From: Siphonodentalium dalli
Taxonomy: Eukaryota; Mollusca; Scaphopoda; Gadilida; Siphonodentaliidae
DNA length: 64,000 bases
Assembly: GCA_032622095.1 (NCBI GenBank)
Contig: CP136067.1
Span: forward strand, 39,041,549-39,105,548
Direction: 5' to 3'
Position numbers and translations under genes: made by a program. Of this stretch, positions 12,045-21,163 are shown in pieces (the stretch's first letter is position 1; each line of letters begins with the position of its first letter). The notes under the pieces were generated by a model that was not told where the DNA came from, ran no database searches, and worked only from the letters and a program-made list of their open reading frames with translations.

Positions 12045-12092
12045 GACTTGTACCTACTATATCTATGTGTTCATTACCTCACATAGTATTAA

Positions 12093-12105
12093 TGGTACCG
12101 TGAAC
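12093..12105 (+). other. Putative tRNA primer-binding site
   Basis: TGGTACCGTGAAC starts 9 nt after the LTR end. TGG would pair with the CCA tail of a primer tRNA. The tRNA species was not assigned. An offset of several nt from the LTR is seen in some Gypsy elements. Confidence 0.5.
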
Positions 12106-12276
12106 AGTTCTACGTCTCACCACACAACTTGAAGTCTCGGCCACTAGACGATCACTACAGAGCAGAAACAATCTCAAACCGCTACTCAACCACGGGGATA
12201 CAGCCTTACACTCCAGCCACGGATAGACAGCCTCACACACTAGACCACTGCACCGGTCAACCATAACTCAACCATT

Positions 12277-12433
12277 CGGACACACAGGAACCCTTCGGAC
12301 ACACAGGACCGCATACCAACCCTTCGAACACACAGGACCGCATACCAACCCTTCGGACACACAGGACCGCACACCAACCCTTCGGACACACAGGACCGCA
12401 CACCAACCCTTCGGACACACAGGACCGCATACA
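12277..12433 (+). repeat. 29-bp tandem repeat in the leader
   Basis: The unit CGGACACACAGGACCGCA plus TACCAACCCTT repeats with starts at 12296, 12325, 12354, 12383 and 12412, and a shorter first unit at 12277. It lies in the untranslated leader between the primer site and the splice donor. The minus-strand frame through it is an artefact of the repeat. Confidence 0.9.
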
Positions 12434-12656
12434 TACTCATCTGATATAGACGAATCAACCTTTTATTCTCATACAACCAGCTCACATCGTGTATCCAGCT
12501 AAAAACATTACTCACGCCTCTTGCAGACCAGATTCAGATCCACATAAACATTAACATCCGATTTGGACATCCTTCGTCTTCCAATAAACACGACAAGAAC
12601 ATTCTGTACATCATTCATCACCACAGACTTGTGCACATTATTCTTCTCGGAAATTG

Positions 12657-12662
12657 GTGAGT
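12657..12662 (+). promoter_or_regulatory. Candidate splice donor for the env mRNA
   Basis: GTGAGT after TTG, upstream of all sense ORFs. Joining it to the acceptor at 23339-23340 would place the env ATG (23354) as the first ATG after the junction. This is a model; no transcript data. Confidence 0.4.
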
Positions 12663-12746
12663 GACCATCTTTTCTTTCCCAATTGCTGTCAAATTGCACA
12701 CCCCCTATTTTTAGCATTCTTTTACTCCTTTTTTTTCACGTGTGTT

Positions 12747-13238
12747 ATGGACACATCACCTGATTCTACTACACCTACACTACCTACCCATCCTACTACA
12801 ATACATGCTTCAAACGATCAGCCCATACCACCCACCTCTTACAAACAACATTCAGTTCTTAATTTTAAAACTTACTGTAGATACGCTTTACCCCACCAAA
12901 TAACTTTATCTCCACAACTCATTAAATATTGCAATCCCATTCGCATTGATATAACGCAAGATACAATCCGCTTATACGTGCGTTGTATGATTACAAATAA
13001 CTACTCAGGACATACACTAGATTCTTGGAACGAGTGGCATACATTTCCGGCTCATTTTACGGATTATCCAAAACTTATTGTCAATTCTATAGTCGCGGCG
13101 ATTCCCATAAAACATCCTAATAAATCACCTGAATCGTGTCAAATACACCTGAATCGCATAATACACCGCCACGGCACTTGGAAAAAAATACAACATATTT
13201 CGCACCCATACCATAGATCCCAAAACAGACACCGTTAA
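12747..13238 (+). CDS. Small ORF upstream of gag, unknown function (163 aa)
   Basis: An intact frame opens at ATG 12747, a few bases after the pyrimidine-rich stretch at 12715-12737, and ends 14 bp before the gag ATG. An in-frame TTG at 12654 would make it longer, but the ATG is the natural start. The N-terminal third is rich in Thr, Pro and Ser. The middle (about residues 40-130) looks globular with aromatic and basic residues, and the C-terminus is His/Arg/Lys-rich. No known domain was recognised. It lies downstream of the candidate splice donor, so only unspliced RNA would encode it. It could be an accessory protein or an extended gag leader; the function is unknown. Confidence 0.5.
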   Translation: MDTSPDSTTPTLPTHPTTIHASNDQPIPPTSYKQHSVLNFKTYCRYALPHQITLSPQLIKYCNPIRIDITQDTIRLYVRCMITNNYSGHTLDSWNEWHTFPAHFTDYPKLIVNSIVAAIPIKHPNKSPESCQIHLNRIIHRHGTWKKIQHISHPYHRSQNRHR

Positions 13239-13252
13239 TCCTTAATAACATA

Positions 13253-14398
13253 ATGGAGTCACCACCTCCGCAGAACAGCGATTATTTTCATCCAAGCCAA
13301 AATTATCAGCATCACTTTGAAGTAAACAGGGAAATGGACCGATCAACCGCAAGATCCCCCCACACAGACATTACTAATGAAATGGGCAAAGATGCTCAAA
13401 ACTTGCTATTGTCACGGCTTACCCATGAAATTAGCCATTTCACTAGTTCTATCCGCGACCAGACTGAAAGTTTAAAAACACAAACAACAATAACAGCACT
13501 GTTGGGGATGAATTCCATTATTGAACCCTTCGATGGCAAGCCTGACGATTTTCCCCAATGGGTCCATGCGGTGGAAAAATACTCCCGCGCGATTTCGGCA
13601 CAAGATGAGACTATCATAAAAATTGCCGCTCAGACATGTAAATCTCAAGTTTCTGAATTTATTCAACGCTTCATAAATGAAAATAACACAGACGGAAAAT
13701 TCACGTTCACCTGGACCGATCTGAAATCACAGTTACGCTCATTATTCAGTTCCATAACTGATTCTCCTCAAGCCCTTTCCTCATTACGAGCCATTAGGCA
13801 GAGACATACGGAAACAATTGCCATGTTTGCAGAACGCATACGTACCCTTGCTAAACACGCGTTTACTGATGAAATTAACACAAGAGCAGTGCAAACACAA
13901 TTAGTAGCATTTTTTTCCGACGGTATTCGCGACTCTAGTATCAAATTCAGGCTTCTCAAAGACGACCCCGTAACGCTTGATAGAGCTACTGATATTGCCC
14001 TACGCGAAATGAACCTTCGGCAACGTTATCGCTTACGTTACGGTGAACATCATAATGATTGTAACCAATTCCCACAGTTACAATCCCATCAACCTATGGA
14101 TATCGACAATAACCACCGGCACATTCCAAGAGGGCCATCACAATCCACTTACACCCCCCGCCAATCCAAAGACAGACACCGAATCAATGATCACCCCCAC
14201 AGGCGCCAACCTTCAAATTCTCACCACCCCTACTCTGAACCAAGGGTCTCCCATCCCAACCGCATCCAAACCATGGATGCAAGATATACTACAACAGCTC
14301 AACGAACCCTCTTCTGTACATACTGCAGATTAAACAATCATAACACAGACCAATGCAGACGTCGGGCTCAAAATAATAACCAATTTTTAAACAGATAA
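13253..14398 (+). CDS. gag: Gag polyprotein (381 aa)
   Basis: Structural capsid/nucleocapsid protein of the retroelement. It starts at ATG 13253 and ends at TAA 14396-14398. Residues about 80-270 resemble a Retrotrans_gag capsid region: the 'FDGKPDDFPQWV' start, a 'TWTDLKSQL' helix and an 'IRQRHTETIAMFAERI' helix. The C-terminal third is basic and rich in Arg, His, Pro and Ser. It ends with one CCHC zinc knuckle, C-x2-C-x4-H-x4-C ('CTYC...H....C', about residues 361-374), for RNA binding. The last codons hold the slippery heptamer TTTAAAC that leads into pol. The frame is open with no disruption. Confidence 0.92.
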   Translation: MESPPPQNSDYFHPSQNYQHHFEVNREMDRSTARSPHTDITNEMGKDAQNLLLSRLTHEISHFTSSIRDQTESLKTQTTITALLGMNSIIEPFDGKPDDFPQWVHAVEKYSRAISAQDETIIKIAAQTCKSQVSEFIQRFINENNTDGKFTFTWTDLKSQLRSLFSSITDSPQALSSLRAIRQRHTETIAMFAERIRTLAKHAFTDEINTRAVQTQLVAFFSDGIRDSSIKFRLLKDDPVTLDRATDIALREMNLRQRYRLRYGEHHNDCNQFPQLQSHQPMDIDNNHRHIPRGPSQSTYTPRQSKDRHRINDHPHRRQPSNSHHPYSEPRVSHPNRIQTMDARYTTTAQRTLFCTYCRLNNHNTDQCRRRAQNNNQFLNR

Positions 14399-14450
14399 GG
14401 ACTCATTGCTACACAAATTTGACCCCAAGTAGACGCAAGCCAATGAGTCC
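14386..14450 (+). promoter_or_regulatory. Programmed -1 ribosomal frameshift signal (gag to pol)
   Basis: The heptamer T TTA AAC (14386-14392) is in the correct phase in the gag frame, two codons before the gag stop. After a spacer of 6 nt, GGACTCATTG (14399-14408) pairs perfectly with CAATGAGTCC (14441-14450), giving a 10-bp stem with a 32-nt loop. A -1 slip moves translation exactly into the pol frame, which is open from 14380. UUUAAAC followed by a stem or pseudoknot is the classical -1 signal of many retroviruses and coronaviruses. No pseudoknot partner was identified by eye. Confidence 0.85.
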
Positions 14451-15993
14451 TATTACACATCAGATTAGCACCATAGGCGGCCACAATCATAGATATGCTA
14501 AAGCTCATCGAACATACGAATCTCAAAAGCATAGAGTCTGTGATTCACAGCTGCATCACATTAATCATTACCCCACGCTACCATCAAAGTGCCAAAACCA
14601 ACGATATATTAATTACCGCACGCGGCGCCCACTTAATCTCCCTCGCCACAGGCAGGTAACACATACCACCTTCTGCCATAACAGGTGTCCCTCTATGAAA
14701 CCCAGATTTCATAATTCTTCCAATAAGTCTATCTCACCGCTTCTTGACTTAAACTTTCCTTCCCATTTTAAAACCCTGAATCGCCTTGAAAAGCCCAAGC
14801 ACCAACACATTACTAATTCTTACTCATCATCCAAAAGAAAGTCAACATGCACCAATTCTCGCGAATCACATTCCAATACTGCAATTAACCCTATAATATC
14901 ACCAGTCAAACCCATACAACACACTATACCAGTACTTAAATATCCAAGTGATATGACAGATGGTGCTCTAAACCAAACACCATGCTCAACTATCATTAAA
15001 ATACACAAACAACGGATTAGATCACTATTAGACTCCGGGGCAACCACCAGTTGCTTGAAATACGACATTTATAGATCCATGCCAAATCGACCACCTTTAA
15101 TTAAAGAACATGTGTTACTCACATCAGCCGATGGTACACCAATGAAAGTTTTTGGATCCACACATCTCACATTTAGAATCGGAAAACTCATTCTTACTCA
15201 CAAATTTGTCATATGTGCAACCTTGTCACGTCCTTGCATTTTAGGGCGCGATTTTATGAAACAACACAGTATTAGACTTTACTTTGATCTAGAAAAATTC
15301 AGAATACAGAATCAATTATACCCGATGTTAAGGGATGGTCACATTGCATCACTCATCCGATCAACAAATAACGTTTCATTATCACCCCACTCGTGCGCCA
15401 TCATAACAGGCAGACTCATAGGGCCAAATGATATGTTTAACACACCTATAATCCGAATAGGCAAAGGTAACATGTCCATTTTCGAACACGAACCAAATAT
15501 ACATGTAACCGACACGCTAGCAGATGCAAATAATCCCAATATTTGCGTCATGATAGAAAACCAATCGGCGTCACATATGTCCATTAGGAAAGGTCGTGTG
15601 ATAGCACAAGCATTTGGCACTCAAGAGCAAATGATATGCACGGCATCCGATGAGCAAAACATTAACTCATCTCCGCCAAACAAACACAGTATAAACACCA
15701 TAGGTGACCGGCAAGACATTAACCCTCCAGTCACCAAGACTCAACCTATATCTGTCGATGATATCGTGGCACCTCAACACCTTAAACAGCAAATATTGCA
15801 ACTAGTATCACAATACCCTGATGTTTTTACAAATGACATAAACAAGATAGGATATTGTCCAAAAATTAAAATGAAAATCGACCTCAAATCAAATACTTTA
15901 CCTATTTTTTGCAAAAAATATCCGACACCACTGAACAAACAACGAATTATGGCTGCTGAGATAAAAAAAATTATTAGATGCAGACATTATTAG
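14392..15993 (+). CDS. pol: Pol part 1: protease and start of reverse transcriptase
   Basis: The frame is -1 relative to gag and is entered at the slippery site; the first in-frame ATG is 14443, inside the frameshift stem. The first ~190 residues are low-complexity and basic with no recognised fold. An aspartic protease follows: 'LLDSGATTSC' with the catalytic Asp at about 15031, and the later 'CILGRDF' flap-side motif. The RT N-terminus starts near 15780 ('QYPDVFTNDI'). The frame ends early because an A8 run at 15962-15970 moves the RT reading frame by +1. Homologous Gypsy Pol proteins continue unbroken here, so this is a mutation or a sequence error. No joined product is given. Confidence 0.88.
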   Translation, partial: QIRTHCYTNLTPSRRKPMSPITHQISTIGGHNHRYAKAHRTYESQKHRVCDSQLHHINHYPTLPSKCQNQRYINYRTRRPLNLPRHRQVTHTTFCHNRCPSMKPRFHNSSNKSISPLLDLNFPSHFKTLNRLEKPKHQHITNSYSSSKRKSTCTNSRESHSNTAINPIISPVKPIQHTIPVLKYPSDMTDGALNQTPCSTIIKIHKQRIRSLLDSGATTSCLKYDIYRSMPNRPPLIKEHVLLTSADGTPMKVFGSTHLTFRIGKLILTHKFVICATLSRPCILGRDFMKQHSIRLYFDLEKFRIQNQLYPMLRDGHIASLIRSTNNVSLSPHSCAIITGRLIGPNDMFNTPIIRIGKGNMSIFEHEPNIHVTDTLADANNPNICVMIENQSASHMSIRKGRVIAQAFGTQEQMICTASDEQNINSSPPNKHSINTIGDRQDINPPVTKTQPISVDDIVAPQHLKQQILQLVSQYPDVFTNDINKIGYCPKIKMKIDLKSNTLPIFCKKYPTPLNKQRIMAAEIKKIIRCRHY

Positions 15994-17221
15994 ACCAACT
16001 GCCCATTCATCGTGGGGATTTCCCAGTCTCCTCATCCGCAAATCCACACCCAACCCCGACGGGACTCCAAATTACCGATTGGTAATCGATCTGAGAAAAC
16101 TCAATGATGTTTCCATTCCATTAAAATGGTCTATGTCTAGTTTTACAGAAATATCGTCCAAGTTACTCGGCTCAACTATTTCCAGTATCTTTGATTTATC
16201 AAATGCTTATCATGTTATTGGAGTTGAACCCGAACATGTGCCCATATTAACTATGAATACGTCCGAAGGACAATACAGTTATCAAAGAGCCCCGGTGGGA
16301 TATGTCTCGAGCTCAGGGTATTTTTTAAAACTCATGAACATGGCCCTACACGATTTACCATTTGTAGAAGGATTTGTCGATGACCTGATCTGTCATAGCT
16401 CCGATCCTCAAACGCATATACAGCAGCTCACAAAATTATTTGACAGACTCAGGGAATACGGCTTAATAGTTAAACTATCAAAATCTAAATTTTGCCAACC
16501 ACAAGTCAAATTTTTAGGGCATATTATTTCCGACAAGGGCACATCCCCTGACCCTGAAAAAATTTCAATTATCAAGTCTCTACCACCTCCGAAATCAGTT
16601 AAAGAAGTCCGCAGATTACTGGGAATTCTTAATTTTTACAGGTCATATTCTCCTACTTTCGCATCGACGGCATTGCCTTTAATCAAACTCACAGCCAAAT
16701 ATGCTAAATTTGTGTGGGATGCGCCGTGCCAAACAGCGTTCGACACGCTTAAAGAAAGCTTAGCAACCGCCCCCATCTTAGCTTACCCAAATCCCGACAA
16801 ACTGTTCATTCTGACAGTAGATGCATCTATCCATAGTATCGGGGCGATACTATCACAATATGCTAATAGCCAAGATGATAAACACGTTGAACTACCAATC
16901 GCGTTCGCCAGTAAAAAACTTAACAAATCACAAAGGAATTATTCTGTCACGGAAAAAGAAGCATTCGCTATATATACGTTTGCAAGGCAATTTAAATTTT
17001 ACTTACAGGGATCCCAAGTAGAGATTAAAACAGATCACTTACCCCTCATCCACATGTTTAAAAAACAGGATCTGATAAACACAAAAATTCAAAAATGTTT
17101 TTTGGAAATATCAGCATTGAACCCAAAAATTACTTATATTAAAGGCACGAACAATGTTAGGGCCGATTTTTGCAGTCGGATAAACCCCGACACACCCGTG
17201 CATCATTTCTTGCACAGATAG
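15965..17221 (+). CDS. pol: Pol part 2: reverse transcriptase and RNase H
   Basis: Continues the RT in the +1 frame after the A8 run. RT palm motifs are 'YRLVIDLRKLND', 'IFDLSNAYHVIGV', 'APVGYVSSSGYF' and the catalytic 'FVDDL' (Asp pair at 16379-16384), followed by 'FLGHIIS' and a thumb. RNase H follows from about 16800: 'VDASIHSIGAILSQ', 'YSVTEKEAFAI', 'KTDHLPL' and the terminal 'NNVRADFCSR'. This order and the motif variants are Ty3/Gypsy. The frame stops at TAG 17219-17221 because of a second +1 shift around 17181-17200. The frame has no ATG of its own at the true junction, so it is not a separate gene. Confidence 0.9.
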   Translation, partial: KKLLDADIIRPTAHSSWGFPSLLIRKSTPNPDGTPNYRLVIDLRKLNDVSIPLKWSMSSFTEISSKLLGSTISSIFDLSNAYHVIGVEPEHVPILTMNTSEGQYSYQRAPVGYVSSSGYFLKLMNMALHDLPFVEGFVDDLICHSSDPQTHIQQLTKLFDRLREYGLIVKLSKSKFCQPQVKFLGHIISDKGTSPDPEKISIIKSLPPPKSVKEVRRLLGILNFYRSYSPTFASTALPLIKLTAKYAKFVWDAPCQTAFDTLKESLATAPILAYPNPDKLFILTVDASIHSIGAILSQYANSQDDKHVELPIAFASKKLNKSQRNYSVTEKEAFAIYTFARQFKFYLQGSQVEIKTDHLPLIHMFKKQDLINTKIQKCFLEISALNPKITYIKGTNNVRADFCSRINPDTPVHHFLHR

Positions 17222-18224
17222 CGACCCAAATCCACCCACCAATCCCCTTGTACAGGATGTTAATATACTTGACATGAAAGATATTCAGGAATTCTCAAAA
17301 CGAAATAAACAACCAAAAAAGAAAACGGATTCTGAATCATCAGTTGATCTTGACGACAGCCCGGTCCTTCCTCCTATAACTAATATAAGAGATGAACAAT
17401 CAGCAGACCACACAATCACCGAGATTATCAAACAAATGCAATCAACAAATATACCCGAAAAATTAGCAAAAACCTTTATTCTCAAAGATGGTATCCTACA
17501 CTATATATCAGTATATAATGACATACCTAAATTACGAATATATATAACGGACAAAATAGCGCAGGAAGTTATATCCCAATATCACAGTCTCGGCCATAGA
17601 GCGGTACAATCGCTATACGCGACCATACGAAACAGATATTACACACCTCAGTTGTTTGCAAAAATTGTCACATACATAAACAATTGTCACACATGCCGAC
17701 AACGAAATGCTTATTATCCAAAAATCCCGCTTCAACCAGTCACTGCCCCATCAAGGCCAGGACAGCTCATAGCCATCGATCTTATGGGACCATTTTCCCC
17801 CAAAACACAGTCAGGAAATAGATTTATCTTAACTATTATTGATCAATTTTCATTACATACTTTAGCATACGCATTACCTAACAAAATGGTGGATACAATT
17901 TTAGAAAGATTTAATTCAGAGTATTTCACTTTATTTGGATCAGTTGAAGGTATTTTAACGGATAATGGGTCCGAGTTTGCAAACTCTACCTTTACTGAAT
18001 TTTGTAAATATTACCATATCAATCACCGCCTCAGTTCGCTCTACTCGCCCCAAAGCAACGGGAAGTCAGAGCGCTCGCATAGAAGTCTAGCATCAATCAT
18101 TTCAACAATCACCCAAGCAAATGTAGAAAATTGGGACCTATATCTAAATTATGCATCACAAGCAATGAACTTCCATTGTTCCAGTGTACATACACATTCA
18201 CCATTTTTTCTAACTTTTTTTTAG
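17184..18224 (+). CDS. pol: Pol part 3: integrase, zinc and catalytic domains
   Basis: The frame opens after a stop at 17181. An acidic/basic linker is followed by an integrase zinc domain (H-x3-H in 'YHSLGHRAVQ', then 'CHTC'). The catalytic core has Asp in 'IAIDLMGPF', Asp in 'LTDNGSEF' and Glu in 'GKSERSH', with exactly 35 residues between the last two (DD35E). The enzyme would insert the cDNA and make the 4-bp duplication. The frame ends at TAG 18222-18224 in a T8 run (18215-18222), the third +1 shift; the expected continuation is in the next frame. Confidence 0.9.
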   Translation, partial: TPTHPCIISCTDSDPNPPTNPLVQDVNILDMKDIQEFSKRNKQPKKKTDSESSVDLDDSPVLPPITNIRDEQSADHTITEIIKQMQSTNIPEKLAKTFILKDGILHYISVYNDIPKLRIYITDKIAQEVISQYHSLGHRAVQSLYATIRNRYYTPQLFAKIVTYINNCHTCRQRNAYYPKIPLQPVTAPSRPGQLIAIDLMGPFSPKTQSGNRFILTIIDQFSLHTLAYALPNKMVDTILERFNSEYFTLFGSVEGILTDNGSEFANSTFTEFCKYYHINHRLSSLYSPQSNGKSERSHRSLASIISTITQANVENWDLYLNYASQAMNFHCSSVHTHSPFFLTFF

Positions 18225-19140
18225 AGAACCACAGATAAGCATAGACCGAATTTTAACACACAGAGAAAAGTATTTAGGAGAGGATTTTTTAGCCACCACG
18301 CTTCAAAATCAACACATTATTTTTAAAACTACAAAATCTCTTCTCGAAACAGCCTCTCGCAACCACAAACAGAACAAAGGTGGATCTATTCCAACCTTTA
18401 AAATAGGCCAATCCGTCTATTACAAAATCCACCAACCAAATCACAAATTTTCATTTAAATATGAGCCGTTTTGGCGTATCTTGAAACAGACAGGCCCCAT
18501 ATCTTACATATTAAGACATGACCTATCTGCTAAATTAACAAAATCACATGCTAAACACATCAAACCATCCCCCGTTGATTGGCCTACACCTCAAATTCCC
18601 AATCACTTAAAAAATAAACGACATAATCGATTTGCATTTCCACCGAGTGAAGCCAGTGTCGATAATAATAGCTCTCAATCCACATTGGAATCAGACGATG
18701 ACCTCAAAACGACGGCAATTAAGCGCGCTCAACTTGAGCGCTCAAACACAGACGACAGCTCTTCAATACCATTGGCTGAATTAGCCAACAGACTCATGGC
18801 TTCGAAACATTTTAATAAAACAGACAGCCAATCACCCCCGGATTTTTCACCCAGCGACCAATCTAGGCCCCAAACACAGGAACCAAATGTCATAAAACAC
18901 AAATTAATTACACAAAATTCTTATAGTACGACGCCAGACACAAAATCGGATCGCGCAGATAACAAACGCGGCCGGCATCGTAAATTATATACACCATACG
19001 CCAAACACACGCCTAAAGATTCATCGTTTTCTAATTCCTTCCAATATACATCACCCGACAGCCGTTCGACGAATTGGTCAAACGAAAGTACGGAAACATA
19101 TGATTTATATCAGATGACAAATGATATCGAACATTCATAA
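18214..19140 (+). CDS. pol: Pol part 4: integrase C-terminus (GPF/Y module) and Ser-rich tail
   Basis: Continues the integrase after the T8 run. Residues about 70-110 carry a GPF/Y-type module: 'KIGQSVYYKIHQPNHKFS' followed by 'FWRILKQTGPISYILR', typical of the Gypsy integrase C-terminus. No chromodomain was recognised. The remaining ~190 residues are Ser, Asp, Asn and Lys rich and probably disordered. It ends at TAA 19138-19140, where the pol region finishes. A frame starting at 18481 is only the 3' part of this one. Confidence 0.85.
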   Translation, partial: LFFREPQISIDRILTHREKYLGEDFLATTLQNQHIIFKTTKSLLETASRNHKQNKGGSIPTFKIGQSVYYKIHQPNHKFSFKYEPFWRILKQTGPISYILRHDLSAKLTKSHAKHIKPSPVDWPTPQIPNHLKNKRHNRFAFPPSEASVDNNSSQSTLESDDDLKTTAIKRAQLERSNTDDSSSIPLAELANRLMASKHFNKTDSQSPPDFSPSDQSRPQTQEPNVIKHKLITQNSYSTTPDTKSDRADNKRGRHRKLYTPYAKHTPKDSSFSNSFQYTSPDSRSTNWSNESTETYDLYQMTNDIEHS

Positions 19141-19255
19141 TTAAGTATCAAAATACTTCACAATCACTAATGATAGATAGTTTACATAACTTTTATTAGT
19201 ATATATATCAAACAGGGCATCGTCCCGTTTCCCAAATCTCTAATTCAATTATCGC

Positions 19256-19523
19256 TAACAGGTGTACATTGAGTCATGATGCCGAAGTAAATTTAACCGA
19301 CATGTAATATATATCTTTCGCTAATGACTGACACTCGGCGTCTTTGAATAATTGTTTATTCACGAAACATACCAATCTGTCGATCATTCTAACAGGTGTA
19401 CATTGAGTCATGATGCCGAAGTAAATTTAACCGACATGTAATATATATCTTTCGCTAATGACTGACACTCGGCGTCTTTGAATAATTGTTTATTCACGAA
19501 ACATGCCAATATGTCGATCATTG
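19256..19523 (+). repeat. 134-bp direct tandem duplication
   Basis: Two copies start TAACAGGTGTACATTGAG at 19256 and 19390 and are nearly identical (for example 'cataccaatctg' against 'catgccaatatg'). This is the first of several tandem repeats in the pol-env spacer. Confidence 0.92.
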
Positions 19524-19678
19524 TCTCTCGCACCAATCTCCGAAATATGGCAAACTCCCGTTCATGACTCAGTTACATTTCCATTCCCTCCAATATGCTT
19601 AACTCAATCATATATTCATTGACATAGCAAACGAACGCTACAATACACTATATATTATACAGTAGGTTATACAGTGAT

Positions 19679-20460
19679 CACGGCATTTCTCCCATCAACA
19701 ACACTTCCCCAATCCCTACCTCATTGTTACGGACATTTGACCGACCTTATTTGAGGCCATGAAACCATAAATACCGCCACAAAACGCTCTTCATTATAGA
19801 GCGATTGGTACATAAACCACGGCATTTCTCCCATCAACAACACTTCCACAATCCCTACCTCATTGTTACGGACATTTGTCCGACCTTATTTGAGGCCATG
19901 AAACCATAAATACCGCCACAAAACGCTCTTCATTATAGAGCGATTGGTACATAAACCACGGCATTTCTCCCATCAACAACACTTCCCCAATCCCTATCTC
20001 ATTGTTACGGACATTTGTCCGACCTTATTTGAGGCCATGAAACCATAAATACCGCCACAAAACGCTCTTTATTATAGAGCGATTGGTACATAAACCACGG
20101 CATTTCTCCCATCAACAACACTTCCCCAATCCCTACCTCATTGTTACGGACATTTGTCCGACCTTATTTGATGCCATGAAACCATAAATACCGCCACAAA
20201 ACGCTCTTTATTATAGAGCGATTGGTACATAAACCACGGCATATCTCACATCAACAACACTTTCCCCAATCCCTACCTCATTTTACGGACATTCGTCCGA
20301 CCTTATTTTAGGTCATGACACCCTAAAACTGCCACTAAACGCCTTTTATTATATGGCGTGTGGAATATTAACCACGGCATGCATCACCCAGATATTCAGT
20401 ATTTCCCAATCCTAATATGAAAGTCACCATGACACCCCCCCCCTCGAACAAACAAACGCT
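19679..20460 (+). repeat. 139-bp tandem array with two hairpins per unit
   Basis: Units start CACGGCATTTCTCCCATC at 19679 and repeat every 139 bp (near 19818, 19957, 20096, 20235), with a diverged sixth unit from about 20372. Each unit holds CGGAC-attt-GTCCG and CGCTCT-tcattat-AGAGCG hairpins. In unit 5 the second hairpin has changed to ACGCC/GGCGT (20339-20343 and 20355-20359), keeping pairing. Non-coding. It may act at the RNA level, for example in packaging, transport or translation; this is speculation. Confidence 0.93.
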
Positions 20461-20662
20461 CTTCATTCTAAAACTTAGATAACCCAATCAATAACAGTAT
20501 TGAACTCTGTAATAATTCTCGGCAGCAGGCTAATAATATATTTATCTCTTTATATTTCAACCAATCTTAGACTATAATTAAATAATCTTTGGCGATTTAG
20601 CACGTTTACAGAAGTTACTCTTTGTATTTCAACCAATATTGCCACCTTTGGTGCATTACCAC

Positions 20663-20706
20663 GACAACAACAACAACAACTACAACAACAACAACAACAA
20701 CAACAA
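20663..20706 (+). repeat. (CAA)n microsatellite
   Basis: ACAACAACAAC run with one 'cta' interruption. The Cys-rich minus-strand frame over it is an artefact. Confidence 0.9.
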
Positions 20707-20899
20707 AAAAATACATTTCTTTTCACTGAATTTATCAGCAAGATGTTATTTCTACAGGCTAACACGGTGAATAACCACAAAAACAATTCAATTCATGTTA
20801 TTGTTGGCTAAACACCGTGCCAGCTTGCAGATTGCAAGCCAACTCTTGATCCAGGGACGCTCCAAATTCATCAGGGGCAGCATTCACAGCGACATCTTC

Positions 20900-21163
20900 T
20901 TACAACACTCTCCGATGTTGACTCCAGATGTCCACGATTCGCTGCCTTTCATCTATGATCTCCAGCCGGAGATTTATCACCGTCTGGCATCTTTCTAACT
21001 CAGACACGGTACTAAAGTACCGTGCCCAATCTATACTGGTCCCTCCAGCAAGGCACACAGCAACTATAACATCATGAAATGCCAGTATGTGGTCCACATA
21101 CTGCATTGTCACCTCATATTGACTGGTTTCTAACACGGCAACCTCAGCCTCCAAGAATCGCAA
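20900..21163 (-). CDS. Antisense ORF A, homologous to antisense ORF B (68-87 aa)
   Basis: Minus-strand frame inside the sense retroelement. The first ATG is at 21106 (68 aa); the open frame reaches a TTG at 21163 just after an in-frame TAA. A diverged ATG (M-S-D then stop) lies 9 bp further upstream, at the place matching the region upstream of ORF B. The last ~28 residues align to ORF B: 'LERCQTVINLR' and 'ERQRIVDIWS' against 'NERCYLILNLR' and 'ERRRLMDLWS'. A weaker match lies near 'DVIVAV'. Of 12 identical residues, 9 use different synonymous codons, which points to protein-level constraint on this strand. The peptide is amphipathic and Arg/Glu rich. No known domain; function unknown. Confidence 0.6.
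   Translation of the reverse strand: MRFLEAEVAVLETSQYEVTMQYVDHILAFHDVIVAVCLAGGTSIDWARYFSTVSELERCQTVINLRLEIIDERQRIVDIWSQHRRVL

Larger units (their letters stand above)
11628..12083 (+). repeat. 5' LTR (456 bp, TG...CA)
   Basis: Starts TGTGAGATAACTACC and ends ACCTCACA. It is identical to the 3' LTR at 26352-26807 except at 11793, 11845 and 11990. It carries two TATA-like boxes and an AATAAA signal near its 3' end, which suggests a short U5. Confidence 0.97.

Noticed and set aside
12240-12515. Minus-strand 91-codon frame with repeated CVSEG motifs
   Set aside because: It is produced by the 29-bp leader repeats; no support as a gene, unlike the antisense ORF pair at 20.9 and 22.7 kb.
20550-20786. 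Cys-rich minus-strand frame
   Set aside because: The Cys run is the complement of the (CAA)n-type microsatellite.
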